Positions 1 to 9,017 of a stretch of 64,000 nucleotides of DNA are shown piece by piece. This DNA comes from Streptacidiphilus jeojiense (GTDB lineage Bacteria > Actinomycetota > Actinomycetes > Streptomycetales > Streptomycetaceae), in the NCBI RefSeq assembly GCF_000719095.1, contig NZ_JOEH01000022.1, forward strand, positions 62,001 through 126,000, in the 5' to 3' direction. Position 1 is the first letter of the stretch. Every line of letters begins with the position of its first letter. The position numbers and the translations under genes are program-made. The notes below the pieces were generated by a model. That model had not been told where the DNA came from. It worked only from the letters and a program-made list of their open reading frames with translations, and made no database searches.

Positions 1-43
1 TCTAGGCAGCTACCGCAGTGGCGAGACGCGGTAGTCACGCAAT

Positions 44-118
44 GCGCTCGTACTCCAATTGGCAAGAGAGACGGTCTTTAGGTGGCCGGGGTTGTGGGTT
101 CGAATCCCACCGAGCGCA
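44..118 (+). tRNA. tRNA-like gene, anticodon UAG, short variable arm
   Basis: A full cloverleaf can be folded. The acceptor arm 44-50 pairs perfectly with 111-117, with A118 as discriminator. The anticodon stem 72-76/84-88 encloses the loop TTTAGGT, giving anticodon TAG at 79-81. The T arm 94-98/106-110 carries TTCGAAT. The variable region is only about 5 nt (89-93), and CCA is not encoded. UAG would read the Leu codon CUA, yet leucine tRNAs are normally type II with a long variable arm. The D arm is weak (3 bp, no clear A21). Isotype is therefore uncertain: an auxiliary phage-type tRNA-Leu or a degenerate copy are both possible. Confidence 0.72.
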
Positions 119-157
119 CTGTCCAAGGGGCCGCCCGCCTTCACGAGCAGGCGGCCC

Positions 158-775
158 TCAGAGGGCTTCGAGTTCGGCTGCTCGGCGGAGGTCCTTGGGG
201 CGGCCGACTGCTCTGCGCATGCTGATCAGGTCCTCGCGGCGGAGGTAGTGGATCTCGAAGCCGTCGCGGTCGGTGGCGGTCAGGGCGCGGTCCAGGTAGT
301 CGGCGACGGTGAGTGTGCCCCAGGGCAGTGCCGGCGTGCAGCAGTCGCCGCTGGCGCCCGGCGAGGAGAACTGGACCTTGGGGCACAGGAAGGCGCCCGG
401 CTCCAGGGCGATCGGCGCGCCGTCGTCGTCGCTCAGAGAGCCGCCCACCGCCGAGAGGGCCGCCACCAACCCTCCGGCCTGGGCCGGATCCCCGCTCCAG
501 AGCAGGTCCAGATCACCCGTCAGCTCGTTCGAGCCGTGCAGGATCCCGGCAACCTGACCGATCACCACCGCCCGGGCTCCGGCCCGGTGCAGCGACCGCA
601 GCAGCGGAAACGGGTCGAAGCCGCAGGCGTCGTCGGTGCCGATGGTGCCGACGGAGTCATCGGCCTCGTCGTGGCCCCGCCCGCTGGCCACCCGTCCGCT
701 GGTAAGTTCCGCCGTCCGCCGCACCGCCTCGTGCAGCCGGTTCACGATCTGCTCATCCATCCGGCCATCCAACAC
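158..775 (-). CDS. Nucleotidyltransferase-fold protein (AbiEii/MNT-like)
   Basis: Codes for about 205 residues from a GTG start (a later ATG at 760 is possible). The middle contains a nucleotidyltransferase-like core: a hydrophobic strand and glycine turn followed by TGDLDLLW, resembling the metal-binding G-x-D-x-D region. The end, PKDLRRAAELEAL, is the helix typical of AbiEii/Cap17-like nucleotidyltransferase-fold proteins. It lies 38 bp downstream of rdgB on the same strand, so it may be co-transcribed with rph-rdgB. No partner antitoxin gene is visible. The substrate is unknown; the family includes toxin-type and housekeeping members, and I do not assign one. Confidence 0.62.
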   Translation of the reverse strand: MLDGRMDEQIVNRLHEAVRRTAELTSGRVASGRGHDEADDSVGTIGTDDACGFDPFPLLRSLHRAGARAVVIGQVAGILHGSNELTGDLDLLWSGDPAQAGGLVAALSAVGGSLSDDDGAPIALEPGAFLCPKVQFSSPGASGDCCTPALPWGTLTVADYLDRALTATDRDGFEIHYLRREDLISMRRAVGRPKDLRRAAELEAL

Positions 776-813
776 CGTCGGTGGGGCCGGGCCAGGCGGA
801 ATGACCCGGACCG

Positions 814-1425
814 TCAGCCCGCCGTCACCAGTTCCCGCACCACCGGGACGAGCCCGCGGAAGGCCTCGCCACGATGACTGATCGCGTTCTTCTCCTCCGG
901 CGACAGCTCCGCGCAGGTGACCTCGTACCCGTCCGGCTGCAGGATCGGGTCGTAGCCGAAGCCGTTCGTCCCCACCGGCTCGAACCGGAGGGTGCCCCGC
1001 AGGCGGCCCATGACGACGCGTTCGGTGCCGTCCGGGAGGGCGAGCGCCGCGGCGCAGGCGAAGTAGGCGGCGCGGTGGGGGGCGGCGATGTCGCCGAGCT
1101 GCGCGAGCAGCAGATCGAGGTTGGCCTTGTCGTCGCCGTGACGGCCGGCCCAGCGGGCCGAGAAGATGCCGGGGGCGCCGCCGAGGACGTCCACGCAGAG
1201 GCCGGAGTCGTCAGCCACTGCCGGGAACCCGGTGGCCTGCGCCAGCGCATGCGCCTTGAGCAGGGCGTTCTCGGCGAAGGTGACCCCGGTCTCGACGACG
1301 TCGGGGATCTCCGGATAGGCGTCGGCGCCCACCAGCTCGACGCCCAGCCCGGCGTCGCCGAGGATGGTCCGGAGTTCAACCACCTTGCCCGCGTTGCGGG
1401 TGGCGAGGATCAGACGGTCAGTCAT
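814..1425 (-). CDS. rdgB: Non-canonical purine NTP pyrophosphatase (RdgB/HAM1)
   Basis: Hydrolyses ITP, dITP and XTP to monophosphates, cleansing the nucleotide pool. The N-terminal LATRNAGKVVEL is the family signature for NTP binding, and the segment with ADDSGLCVDVLGGAPG carries the conserved acidic metal ligands; GTNGFGYDPI follows. The ATG at 1425 is preferred because GGAGGG lies about 9 nt upstream; an in-frame GTG at 1434 overlaps the rph stop but would leave almost no spacing. About 203 residues, normal for the family. It follows rph by 5 nt and is clearly in one operon with it. Confidence 0.93.
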   Translation of the reverse strand: MTDRLILATRNAGKVVELRTILGDAGLGVELVGADAYPEIPDVVETGVTFAENALLKAHALAQATGFPAVADDSGLCVDVLGGAPGIFSARWAGRHGDDKANLDLLLAQLGDIAAPHRAAYFACAAALALPDGTERVVMGRLRGTLRFEPVGTNGFGYDPILQPDGYEVTCAELSPEEKNAISHRGEAFRGLVPVVRELVTAG

Positions 1426-1430
1426 GCCGG

Positions 1431-2156
1431 TCACCCCTCCAGGACCTTGCGCTGGATCTCGTCCAGCTCGGCGCAGCCCAGCTGTCCCAGGTCCAGCAGC
1501 TGGTTCAGCAGGTCGCGGTCGAACGGTGCGCCCTCCGCCGTGCCCTGGACCTCGACGAACTTGCCGTCGCCGGTGCAGACGATGTTCATGTCCGTCTCGG
1601 CGCGCACGTCCTCCTCGTAGTTGAGGTCGAGCATCGGCAGCCCGCCCACGATGCCGACGCTGACCGCGCTCACCGATCCGACGATCGGCTCGGCCTTGGC
1701 CCGGGTGATCTTCTTCTCCTGGGCCCAGCGCACCGCGTCGACCAGGGCCACGTAGGCGCCGGTGATGGCGGCCGTCCGGGTCCCGCCGTCGGCCTGGAGG
1801 ACGTCGCAGTCGATGGCGATGGTGTTCTCGGACAGAGCACGGGTGTCGACCACGCCGCGCAGCGAACGGCCGATCAGGCGGCTGATCTCATGGGTGCGTC
1901 CGCCGATCTTGCCGCGGACGGACTCGCGGTCGTTGCGGGTGTTGGTGGCGCGGGGCAGCATCGCGTACTCGCCGGTGACCCAGCCCTCGCCGCTGCCGCG
2001 GCGCCAGCGCGGGACGCCCTCGGTGACGCTGGCGGTGCAGAGCACCCGGGTGTCCCCGAACGAGACCAGGACCGAGCCCTCGGCGTGCTTGCTCCAGCCC
2101 CGCTCGATGGTGATGGGGCGGAGCTGGTCGAGGCTGCGGCCGTCGTTGCGTGTCAT
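1431..2156 (-). CDS. rph: Ribonuclease PH
   Basis: A phosphorolytic 3'-5' exoribonuclease that trims tRNA 3' ends. The 241-residue protein has the usual family length and begins with [31 protein letters not shown] and the [30 protein letters not shown] core follow, containing the phosphate-binding arginines and catalytic aspartates. It is first in the operon with rdgB immediately downstream, a pairing conserved across actinobacteria. The ATG at 2156 has only a weak Shine-Dalgarno. Confidence 0.95.
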   Translation of the reverse strand: MTRNDGRSLDQLRPITIERGWSKHAEGSVLVSFGDTRVLCTASVTEGVPRWRRGSGEGWVTGEYAMLPRATNTRNDRESVRGKIGGRTHEISRLIGRSLRGVVDTRALSENTIAIDCDVLQADGGTRTAAITGAYVALVDAVRWAQEKKITRAKAEPIVGSVSAVSVGIVGGLPMLDLNYEEDVRAETDMNIVCTGDGKFVEVQGTAEGAPFDRDLLNQLLDLGQLGCAELDEIQRKVLEG

Positions 2157-2205
2157 GGTTCCGACCCTATCCGCTGCTGTGGCCGGAAGACCAAGCAGAC
2201 GCCGA

Positions 2206-2266
2206 CGGCCCGCGCCCCCTCCGGACCGACCGGTCGTGCGGTCGGACGGACGGACGGCGCGGGCCG
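2206..2266 (-). terminator. Branched stem-loop, likely nagF terminator
   Basis: An 11-bp perfect inverted repeat (2206-2216 with 2256-2266) encloses a second 7-bp repeat (2226-2232 with 2239-2245). It sits downstream of the minus-strand nagF stop at 2328 and before rph. There is no U-tract, as is common for terminators in this group. Confidence 0.6.
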
Positions 2267-2327
2267 CCGGCTGTGCCCCTCGCGAGGGCAGTCCAGGTGG
2301 GCCCGGTAGGGCCCGGATGACGGAGCG

Positions 2328-2564
2328 TTACTCCATCATGTCCTCGATGTCGGCCGCGATCGGGTCGGCGTCGGTGCCGATGACGACCTGGATCGCGGTG
2401 CCCATCTTCACGACGCCGTGTGCGCCGGCGGCCTTGAGGGCGGCCTCGTCGATGAGGGAGGCGTCCTTGACCTCGGTGCGCAGCCGGGTGATGCAGCCTT
2501 CGACCTCTTCGATGTTGTCGATGCCGCCGAGCCCCGCGACGATCTTCTCAGCCTTCGTGGCCAT
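2328..2564 (-). CDS. nagF: PTS EIIB component, N-acetylglucosamine type (NagF)
   Basis: A 78-residue stand-alone EIIB of the glucose/GlcNAc family. It accepts phosphate from EIIA on a cysteine and passes it to sugar moving through the EIIC permease. The phosphorylation site is Cys24 in EGCITRLR, the family signature. The start ATG at 2564 has AGGAG 7 nt upstream; the longer open frame upstream is non-coding. It is divergent from two EIIC genes, with a DasR-like operator in the gap. No EIIA, HPr or EI gene is in the window. Confidence 0.92.
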   Translation of the reverse strand: MATKAEKIVAGLGGIDNIEEVEGCITRLRTEVKDASLIDEAALKAAGAHGVVKMGTAIQVVIGTDADPIAADIEDMME

Positions 2565-2763
2565 CGTTGTTCTCCTGTTCTCGGCCGTGGGCCGTGTGCC
2601 CGACCTATGGGCGAGCTCCGGCACGGAGCGCCCTCTTGGTCCGCATTGACACGGTAACGCACGGTTGGCCCAACTTCGCGCGCGAAGATCACCCTGCTCA
2701 CCGAGGATGACGACAACGGGACTTTGGTCGTCCCTGCTGTCGTTACGGGCGAGCTCGCGCACA

Positions 2764-2779
2764 ACTGGTCTACACCACT
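2764..2779 (+). promoter_or_regulatory. DasR-like operator (dre) between nagF and nagE
   Basis: ACTGGTCTACACCACT matches the known dre consensus (A-C/G-TGGTCTAGACCA-C/G-T) at nearly every position. It lies 81 bp upstream of the EIIC gene at 2861, in the divergent promoter region shared with nagF. DasR is a GntR-family repressor released by glucosamine-6-phosphate; the dasR gene is not in this window. Confidence 0.88.
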
Positions 2780-2860
2780 TCGAGGGTGTCCGCCAAAAGG
2801 GCGTCGGGGGCGGACCCGCGTCAGTCCGTAGTGGAACAGCGAGCCCGACGAGGAGAGTGC

Positions 2861-4117
2861 ATGAGCTCGGCGAACGTCGCCGCCCCCAAGGCGCCATGGT
2901 GGCAGGGCCTGATCAGCGGCCTGCAGAAGATGGGGCGCAGCCTGCAGCTGCCGATCGCGGTCCTCCCCGCAGCCGGCATCCTCAACCGCCTGGGCCAGGA
3001 CGACATCCACACCAGCTGGGGCTTCCCGGAGAACGTGGTGAAGGTCTTCGGCGGCGCGGGCGGGGCGCTCCTCGACGGTTCGCTCGGCCTGCCGCTGCTG
3101 TTCGCGGTCGGTGTCGCGATCGGCATGGCCAAGAAGGCCGACGGTTCGACCGCTCTGGCCGCGGTGGCGGGCTTCCTGGTCTACTACGGCGTGCTGCACA
3201 AGTTCCCGGCCACCCAGGGCGTCGTCACCAACGGTGTCTACACCGAGCCGACGTACCAGAACCCCGGGGTCTTCGGCGGTATCGTCATCGGCCTGCTGTC
3301 GGCCTACTTCTGGCAGCGCTTCCACCGGGTGAAGCTGGTCGACTGGCTCGGCTTCTTCAACGGCCGCCGGCTGGTGCCGATCATCATGGCCGGTGTCGCC
3401 CTGATCTTCGCGGTGCTCTGCCTCTGGGTGTGGCCGCCGGTCGGACGCGGGCTGGACAGCTTCGCCAACAGCATCACCGACCTGGGGGCCACCGGCTCCG
3501 GCATCTTCGGTGTGGCCAACCGCGTGCTGCTGGTCTTCGGCCTGCACCAGTTCCTGAACGTCTTCTTCTGGTTCCAGTTCGGGGACTACACCAAGCCCGA
3601 CGGCACGGTGGTCCACGGTGACATCAACCGCTTCCTGGCGGGCGACCCGACGGCCGGCCAGTTCACCTCCGGCTTCTTCCCGATCATGATGTTCGCGCTC
3701 CCCGCCGCCGCCATCGCGATCGCGCACTGCGCCAAGCCGCACCGCCGCAAGGAGGTGATGGGCCTGATGATCTCCGTCGGCCTGACCTCCTTCGTCACCG
3801 GCGTCACCGAGCCGATCGAGTACTCCTTCCTCTACATCGCCCCGGTGCTCTACGGCATCCACGCCGTCCTCACCGGTGTGTCCATGGCGGTGACCTGGGG
3901 CCTGGGCGTCCATGACGGCTTCAGCTTCTCGGCCGGCCTGATCGACTACGCCATCAACTGGAGCCTGGCCACCAAACCCTGGCTGATCATCCCGATCGGC
4001 CTGGTGTTCGCGGTGATCTACTACACGGTCTTCAGATTCGTGATCACCAAGTTCAACCTGAAGACCCCCGGGCGCGAGGACGACGCGGACGAGCTGGAAG
4101 CGGAAGTCACCAAGTAG
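2861..4117 (+). CDS. nagE1: PTS EIIC permease, N-acetylglucosamine type (first paralogue)
   Basis: A 418-residue integral membrane permease of the glucose superfamily that moves and phosphorylates GlcNAc together with NagF. The early motif GRSLQLPIAVLPAAGIL is characteristic, and later hydrophobic segments include GVTEPIEYSFL, the substrate-site loop of NagE/MalX proteins. The start ATG at 2861 has AGGAGAG just upstream; the open frame running back to 2786 has no such site. A strong hairpin follows the gene. The adjacent gene at 4295 encodes a close paralogue, so this arose by tandem duplication. Which copy corresponds to nagE1 or nagE2 of S. coelicolor cannot be settled here. Confidence 0.9.
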   Translation: MSSANVAAPKAPWWQGLISGLQKMGRSLQLPIAVLPAAGILNRLGQDDIHTSWGFPENVVKVFGGAGGALLDGSLGLPLLFAVGVAIGMAKKADGSTALAAVAGFLVYYGVLHKFPATQGVVTNGVYTEPTYQNPGVFGGIVIGLLSAYFWQRFHRVKLVDWLGFFNGRRLVPIIMAGVALIFAVLCLWVWPPVGRGLDSFANSITDLGATGSGIFGVANRVLLVFGLHQFLNVFFWFQFGDYTKPDGTVVHGDINRFLAGDPTAGQFTSGFFPIMMFALPAAAIAIAHCAKPHRRKEVMGLMISVGLTSFVTGVTEPIEYSFLYIAPVLYGIHAVLTGVSMAVTWGLGVHDGFSFSAGLIDYAINWSLATKPWLIIPIGLVFAVIYYTVFRFVITKFNLKTPGREDDADELEAEVTK

Positions 4118-4140
4118 CACCAGCACCCGGACGTCCGTCC

Positions 4141-4175
4141 CGAAGGCCCCCGGCGCGACCCGCCGGGGGCCTTCG
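4141..4175 (+). terminator. Strong hairpin terminator after the first nagE
   Basis: A 14-bp perfect stem (4141-4154 with 4162-4175) with a 7-nt loop lies 24 bp after the stop codon. Confidence 0.82.
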
Positions 4176-4242
4176 ACGTGCCCTGATGCCGAACATCACA
4201 ACTGGAACACGAGACTCCACATGCCGGTAAGCGCGTGCTAAA

Positions 4243-4275
4243 AATGGTCTACACCACCCAGTGGTGTAGACCACT
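4243..4275 (+). promoter_or_regulatory. Two back-to-back DasR-like operators before the second nagE
   Basis: Site one, AATGGTCTACACCACC (4243-4258), and site two, AGTGGTGTAGACCACT (4260-4275), are separated by one base and lie 19 bp before the start codon at 4295. Site two fits the dre consensus closely; site one fits its core. Double occupancy directly over the start region suggests tight repression. Confidence 0.87.
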
Positions 4276-4294
4276 TAGCGCGAAGGAACACCCT

Positions 4295-5527
4295 ATGAGC
4301 TCGACCACCGCCGTCCCGGTGGCCCCCGCAAAGAAGCGGGGCTCAGGCTTCTTCCAGGGCCTCCAGAAGGTCGGCCGAAGCCTGCAGCTGCCCATCGCCG
4401 TCCTCCCCGCAGCCGGCATCCTGCTGCGCCTCGGCCAGCCCGACGTCTTCGGCGACAAGGGCCTGCACTGGGGCAAGGTCGCGGCCGTCTTCGCCGCCGC
4501 CGGCCAGGGCGTGTTCTCGAACATGGCGCTGCTCTTCTGCATCGGCGTCGCCATCGGCTTCGCCAAGAAGGCCGACGGCTCCACCGCGCTCGCCGCGATC
4601 GTCGGCTTCCTCGTCTACCACAACGTGCTGACGGCCTTCCCCGCCTCCGGCTCGGTCACCGCCGCCAACCCGGCCGGCAGCCCGCAGGACCCGGGCGTCC
4701 TCGGCGGCATCGTGATCGGCCTGCTCAGCGCCGTCATGTGGCAGAAGTTCCACCGCACCAAGCTGGTGGACTGGCTCGGCTTCTTCAACGGCCGCCGCCT
4801 GGTCCCGATCCAGATGGCCTTCATCGGCACCCTGGTCGGCGTCTTCTTCGGTCTGACCTGGGGTCCGGTCGGCACCGGCCTGGACCACTTCAGCAACTGG
4901 CTGATCAGCCTCGGCGGCCTCGGCGCGGGCATCTTCGGTGTCGTCAACCGCCTGCTGCTGCCGATCGGCATGCACCAGTTCGTCAACACCTTCTTCTGGC
5001 AGCAGGTCGGCACCTACCACGGCGTCCACGGCGACCTGAACCGCTTCTTCGCGGGCGACCCGACCGCCGGCCAGTTCATGTCGGGCTTCTTCCCGATCAT
5101 GATGTTCGGCCTCCCGGCCGCCGCGCTGGCCATCGTGCACACCGCCCGCCCGGAGCGCCGCAAGGCCGTCGCCGGCATGATGCTCTCGGTCGGCCTGACC
5201 GCGTTCGTCACCGGGGTGACCGAGCCCATCGAGTTCTCCTTCATGTTCATCGCCCCGGTCCTCTACGGGATCCACGCGCTGCTCACCGGTGTCTCGATGG
5301 CGGTGACCTGGATGCTGGGCGTGCACGCCGGCTTCACCTTCTCCGCCGGCCTGCTGGACTTCCTGCTGAACTGGAACCTGGCCACCAAGCCGTGGCTGAT
5401 CATCCCGATCGGGCTGGTCTTCGCGGCGCTGTACTACGTCCTGTTCCGCTTCGCGATCACCAGGTTCAACCTGGCCACCCCGGGCCGCGAGCCCGAGGAG
5501 GAGATCGAGGACATCACCAAGGCGTGA
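4295..5527 (+). CDS. nagE2: PTS EIIC permease, N-acetylglucosamine type (second paralogue)
   Basis: A 410-residue EIIC permease strongly similar to its upstream neighbour: same GRSLQLPIAVLPAAGIL start, same GFAKKADGSTALAA loop and the same GVTEPIEFSF motif. It works with the NagF EIIB protein for GlcNAc uptake. The ATG at 4295 is chosen because AAGGAA lies 8 nt upstream; the longer frame from 4235 would run through the operators. It has its own tandem dre sites and its own terminator, so it can be expressed independently of the first copy. Confidence 0.9.
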   Translation: MSSTTAVPVAPAKKRGSGFFQGLQKVGRSLQLPIAVLPAAGILLRLGQPDVFGDKGLHWGKVAAVFAAAGQGVFSNMALLFCIGVAIGFAKKADGSTALAAIVGFLVYHNVLTAFPASGSVTAANPAGSPQDPGVLGGIVIGLLSAVMWQKFHRTKLVDWLGFFNGRRLVPIQMAFIGTLVGVFFGLTWGPVGTGLDHFSNWLISLGGLGAGIFGVVNRLLLPIGMHQFVNTFFWQQVGTYHGVHGDLNRFFAGDPTAGQFMSGFFPIMMFGLPAAALAIVHTARPERRKAVAGMMLSVGLTAFVTGVTEPIEFSFMFIAPVLYGIHALLTGVSMAVTWMLGVHAGFTFSAGLLDFLLNWNLATKPWLIIPIGLVFAALYYVLFRFAITRFNLATPGREPEEEIEDITKA

Positions 5528-5541
5528 CCCCGGCAGAACCG

Positions 5542-5587
5542 GGCGAAGGGCCGGCCCGCACCCCCAGGTGCGGACCGGCCCTTCGCC
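5542..5587. terminator. Bidirectional hairpin terminator
   Basis: A 13-bp perfect stem (5542-5554 with 5575-5587) lies between two convergent genes, so it can stop transcription from both. Confidence 0.8.
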
Positions 5588-5616
5588 GTGCGGGCTTCAC
5601 GGAACTTCAGAGGACT

Positions 5617-6363
5617 TCAGACGGAGTACACGTCCCCCGGCAGGGCCAGCTCGACCGGGTGGCCGAAGGCCGCGGCCGCATCGCTGCGGTTGCGCTCCGG
5701 GTCGGTCCACGGCGGGATGTGGGTGAGCACCAGCCGGCCGACCCCGGCCCTAGCGGCGTGCTCGCCGGCCTCGCGGCCGTTGAGGTGGAGGTCCGGGATG
5801 TCCTCCTTGCCGTCGGTGAAGGCGGCCTCGCTGAGCAGCAGGTCCGCTCCCCGGGACAGCGCGACCAGTTCCTCGCAGGGCCCGGTGTCGCCGCTGTAGA
5901 CGAAAGCGCGGCCGCCCTGCTCGACCCGGAAGGCGTAGGCCTCGACCGGGTGCGCGACCCGGGTGGCGGTGACGGTGAAGGGTCCCAGGGTGAAGCTGCC
6001 GTTCCGCAGCGTGCGGAAGTCGAAGACCTCCTTCATCCCCGGGTGCTCGTCCATGTCGTAGGCCCGGGCCAGCCGCTCGGGGGTGCCGTGCGGGCCGTAG
6101 ACGGGGAGCGGGTCGGGGCAGCCGCCGACCCGGTAGTTCCTGGCCACGTAGTAGGCGCACATGTCCACGCAGTGGTCCGCGTGCAGATGGCTGAGCAGGA
6201 TGGCGTCCACGTCGTAGAGGCCGGTGTACTTCTGCAGCGCGCCGAGCGCTCCGTTGCCCAGGTCGATCACCAGCCGGTAGCCCTCGGCCTCGACCAGGTA
6301 GCAGGAGCAGGGAGAGTCGGCTGACGGGAAGCTCCCCGAGCTTCCCACCACGGTCAGTTCCAT
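5617..6363 (-). CDS. Metallo-beta-lactamase-fold hydrolase (RNase Z-like)
   Basis: A 248-residue cytoplasmic hydrolase. The zinc motif HLHADH (around residue 60) is followed by a late GDTG segment and LTHIPPW, the arrangement of the RNase Z / ElaC-like branch of the superfamily. The N-terminus MELTVVGSSGSFP is also typical. The substrate is unknown; actinobacterial relatives are annotated only as metal-dependent hydrolases. A good ribosome site (GAGGAG) precedes the ATG at 6363. Confidence 0.85.
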   Translation of the reverse strand: MELTVVGSSGSFPSADSPCSCYLVEAEGYRLVIDLGNGALGALQKYTGLYDVDAILLSHLHADHCVDMCAYYVARNYRVGGCPDPLPVYGPHGTPERLARAYDMDEHPGMKEVFDFRTLRNGSFTLGPFTVTATRVAHPVEAYAFRVEQGGRAFVYSGDTGPCEELVALSRGADLLLSEAAFTDGKEDIPDLHLNGREAGEHAARAGVGRLVLTHIPPWTDPERNRSDAAAAFGHPVELALPGDVYSV

Positions 6364-6469
6364 TCAGCCTCTCCTCGCGAAGTCAGCGTCCCCCACCACT
6401 GAGAGTCGAGGGTAAGGCGGCGTAAAGGCTTCGCTGCTGTGCGCGGGGCCGGTTGTGGTCGGAATCACC

Positions 6470-6502
6470 AGTACGGGGGGAGCTACGCGCTCCCCCCGTA
6501 CT
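6470..6502 (-). terminator. Perfect 14-bp hairpin
   Basis: Stem 6470-6483 pairs with 6489-6502 around a 5-nt loop. It lies 50 bp downstream of the small HTH gene on the minus strand and is most simply its terminator. Confidence 0.72.
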
Positions 6503-6551
6503 CGTGTACGCCGTCCTCCGGCGTCCTGGTCCGGTGTCCTGCTCCGGTGTC

Positions 6552-6752
6552 CTATCTGTCTCGGCTGTGCGGGCGTCGGGCGCTCCAGGCCCTGATCGTG
6601 GCGGCGTACCAGCGCGGCTGGCCGAGGACGGTGACGACGTCGGGATCGGGCAGCATTCCGTGACGCCGGTACGACTTCACTGTCTCCGGCTTGACGCCGA
6701 TATGGGCGGCGATCTCGGTGTAGGACCAGAGCTCTCCGTTACGAGGACTCAT
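6552..6752 (-). CDS. Small helix-turn-helix protein
   Basis: A 66-residue protein: WSYTEIAAHIGVKPETVKSY forms a helix-turn-helix of MerR/excisionase type, followed by GMLPDPD and a basic C-terminus (SARRPHSRDR). AGGAGGT sits 7 nt before the ATG, so it is surely translated. It stands alone with its own terminator. It could be a small regulator or a recombination-directionality-type DNA binder; no integrase is nearby, so I favour a chromosomal regulator of unknown target. Confidence 0.72.
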   Translation of the reverse strand: MSPRNGELWSYTEIAAHIGVKPETVKSYRRHGMLPDPDVVTVLGQPRWYAATIRAWSARRPHSRDR

Positions 6753-6910
6753 CCCGGTACCTCCTGCGGCTGGACGCGTGACCAGGTCTGATGCGTTGTC
6801 ACCAACTGGTCGGCTGAACTGTTCTCAACCTTTTCCGGGCCCAACGAGGCAGAAGCTCACTGATCGTTCCCTGTCGACGTTCTGTGACCGTTCCGGATCA
6901 GGAAACAGAC

Positions 6911-6948
6911 AAATAAAACGCCCCCACCCGTGTCACACAGGTGGGGGC
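6911..6948 (-). terminator. Rho-independent terminator after cysM, with U-tract
   Basis: A 9-bp stem (6920-6928 with 6940-6948) is followed on the minus strand by TTTTATTT. It lies about 35 bp after the cysM stop and is one of the few classic U-tract terminators in the window. Confidence 0.85.
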
Positions 6949-6983
6949 CGGTACGCCCGCCGGTCGGTCAGCCTGCCGGTCGG

Positions 6984-8330
<1,347 letters not shown>

Positions 8331-8435
8331 TCAGCTGGGGCGACAGATCGCGCTGGCGAGGCGGCACAGGTCGACGTGCAGCCGCGCCACGAGGCGGATG
8401 CCTGGGGCGGGTGTGCTCACATCGAGGGAACGCAT
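8331..8435 (-). CDS. Putative leader peptide with two Cys codons upstream of cysO
   Basis: A 34-codon ORF: MRSLDVSTPAPGIRLVARLH, then VDLCRLASAICRPS and stop. The core LHVDLCRLASAICR matches a family of short putative leader peptides I know from upstream of sulfur-metabolism genes in Streptomyces. It ends 100 bp before cysO on the same strand, so ribosome stalling at its Cys codons under cysteine shortage could control cysO-cysM. There is no clear Shine-Dalgarno; a TATACG box at about 8444-8449 would place the transcript start near the ATG, suggesting leaderless translation. Confidence 0.75.
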   Translation of the reverse strand: MRSLDVSTPAPGIRLVARLHVDLCRLASAICRPS

Positions 8436-8568
8436 GGGCTCATCGTATAGATTCCCGACCCCGGAAAGGGATGGGCGTCCCACTCCTCGGATGGTCGCAT
8501 CCCATCATCCGGGACCCGACCGATGCGGGCGCGCCCCCGGCCCGGTCCGGGGGCGGCTGGCGACCCGT

Positions 8569-8997
8569 TCAGGCATGGCTCTCGACGACCTCGACGTCTT
8601 CCTCTGTGATCTCGCCGTCCACAATGCGGAACGAGCGGAACTGGAACGGGCCCTCGTCGTTGCCGCTGTCCGCCGTGGACACCAGGACGTAGTGGGCCCC
8701 GGGCTCGGAGGCGTAGGAGACGTCGGTGCGCGAGGGGTAGGCCTCGGTGGCGGTGTGCGAGTGGTAGACGACGACCGGCTCCTCGTCCCGGTCGTCCATC
8801 TCGCGGTAGAGCTTGAGCAGGTCACCCGAGTCGAACTCGTAGAAGGTGGGCGAGCGGGCGGCGTTCAGCATGGGGATGAAGCGCTCGGGCCGGTCGGTCC
8901 CGGCGGGGCCGGCGACGACGCCGCAGGCCTCGTCGGGGTGGTCGGCGCGGGCGTGGGCGACGATCGCGTCGTGCAGGGCTCGGGTGATGGTCAGCAT
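8569..8997 (-). CDS. mec: JAMM/MPN+ metalloprotease, Mec-like
   Basis: A 142-residue zinc protease with the full JAMM set: Glu23, His79-x-His81 in YHSHT, Ser89 and Asp92 in YPSRTD. Mycobacterial Mec releases cysteine from the CysO-cysteine adduct and regenerates the carrier; the location next to cysO-cysM supports the same role, and possibly removal of the CysO tail as well. It starts just 20 bp after the stop of the DUF2017 gene, probably one transcript with it. Confidence 0.88.
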   Translation of the reverse strand: MLTITRALHDAIVAHARADHPDEACGVVAGPAGTDRPERFIPMLNAARSPTFYEFDSGDLLKLYREMDDRDEEPVVVYHSHTATEAYPSRTDVSYASEPGAHYVLVSTADSGNDEGPFQFRSFRIVDGEITEEDVEVVESHA

Positions 8998-9017
8998 GGC
9001 GCCAGGATAAGCAGGCG

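Noticed and set aside
2408..4126. Long open frame on the minus strand opposite the first nagE gene (572 codons)
   Set aside because: It is a shadow frame created by high GC3 of nagE; its translation is rich in His, Asp, Glu and Arg with no domain.
6552..6752. Excisionase of an integrated element
   Set aside because: The small helix-turn-helix protein resembles excisionases in size, but no integrase, replication or transfer genes or attachment repeats lie nearby.
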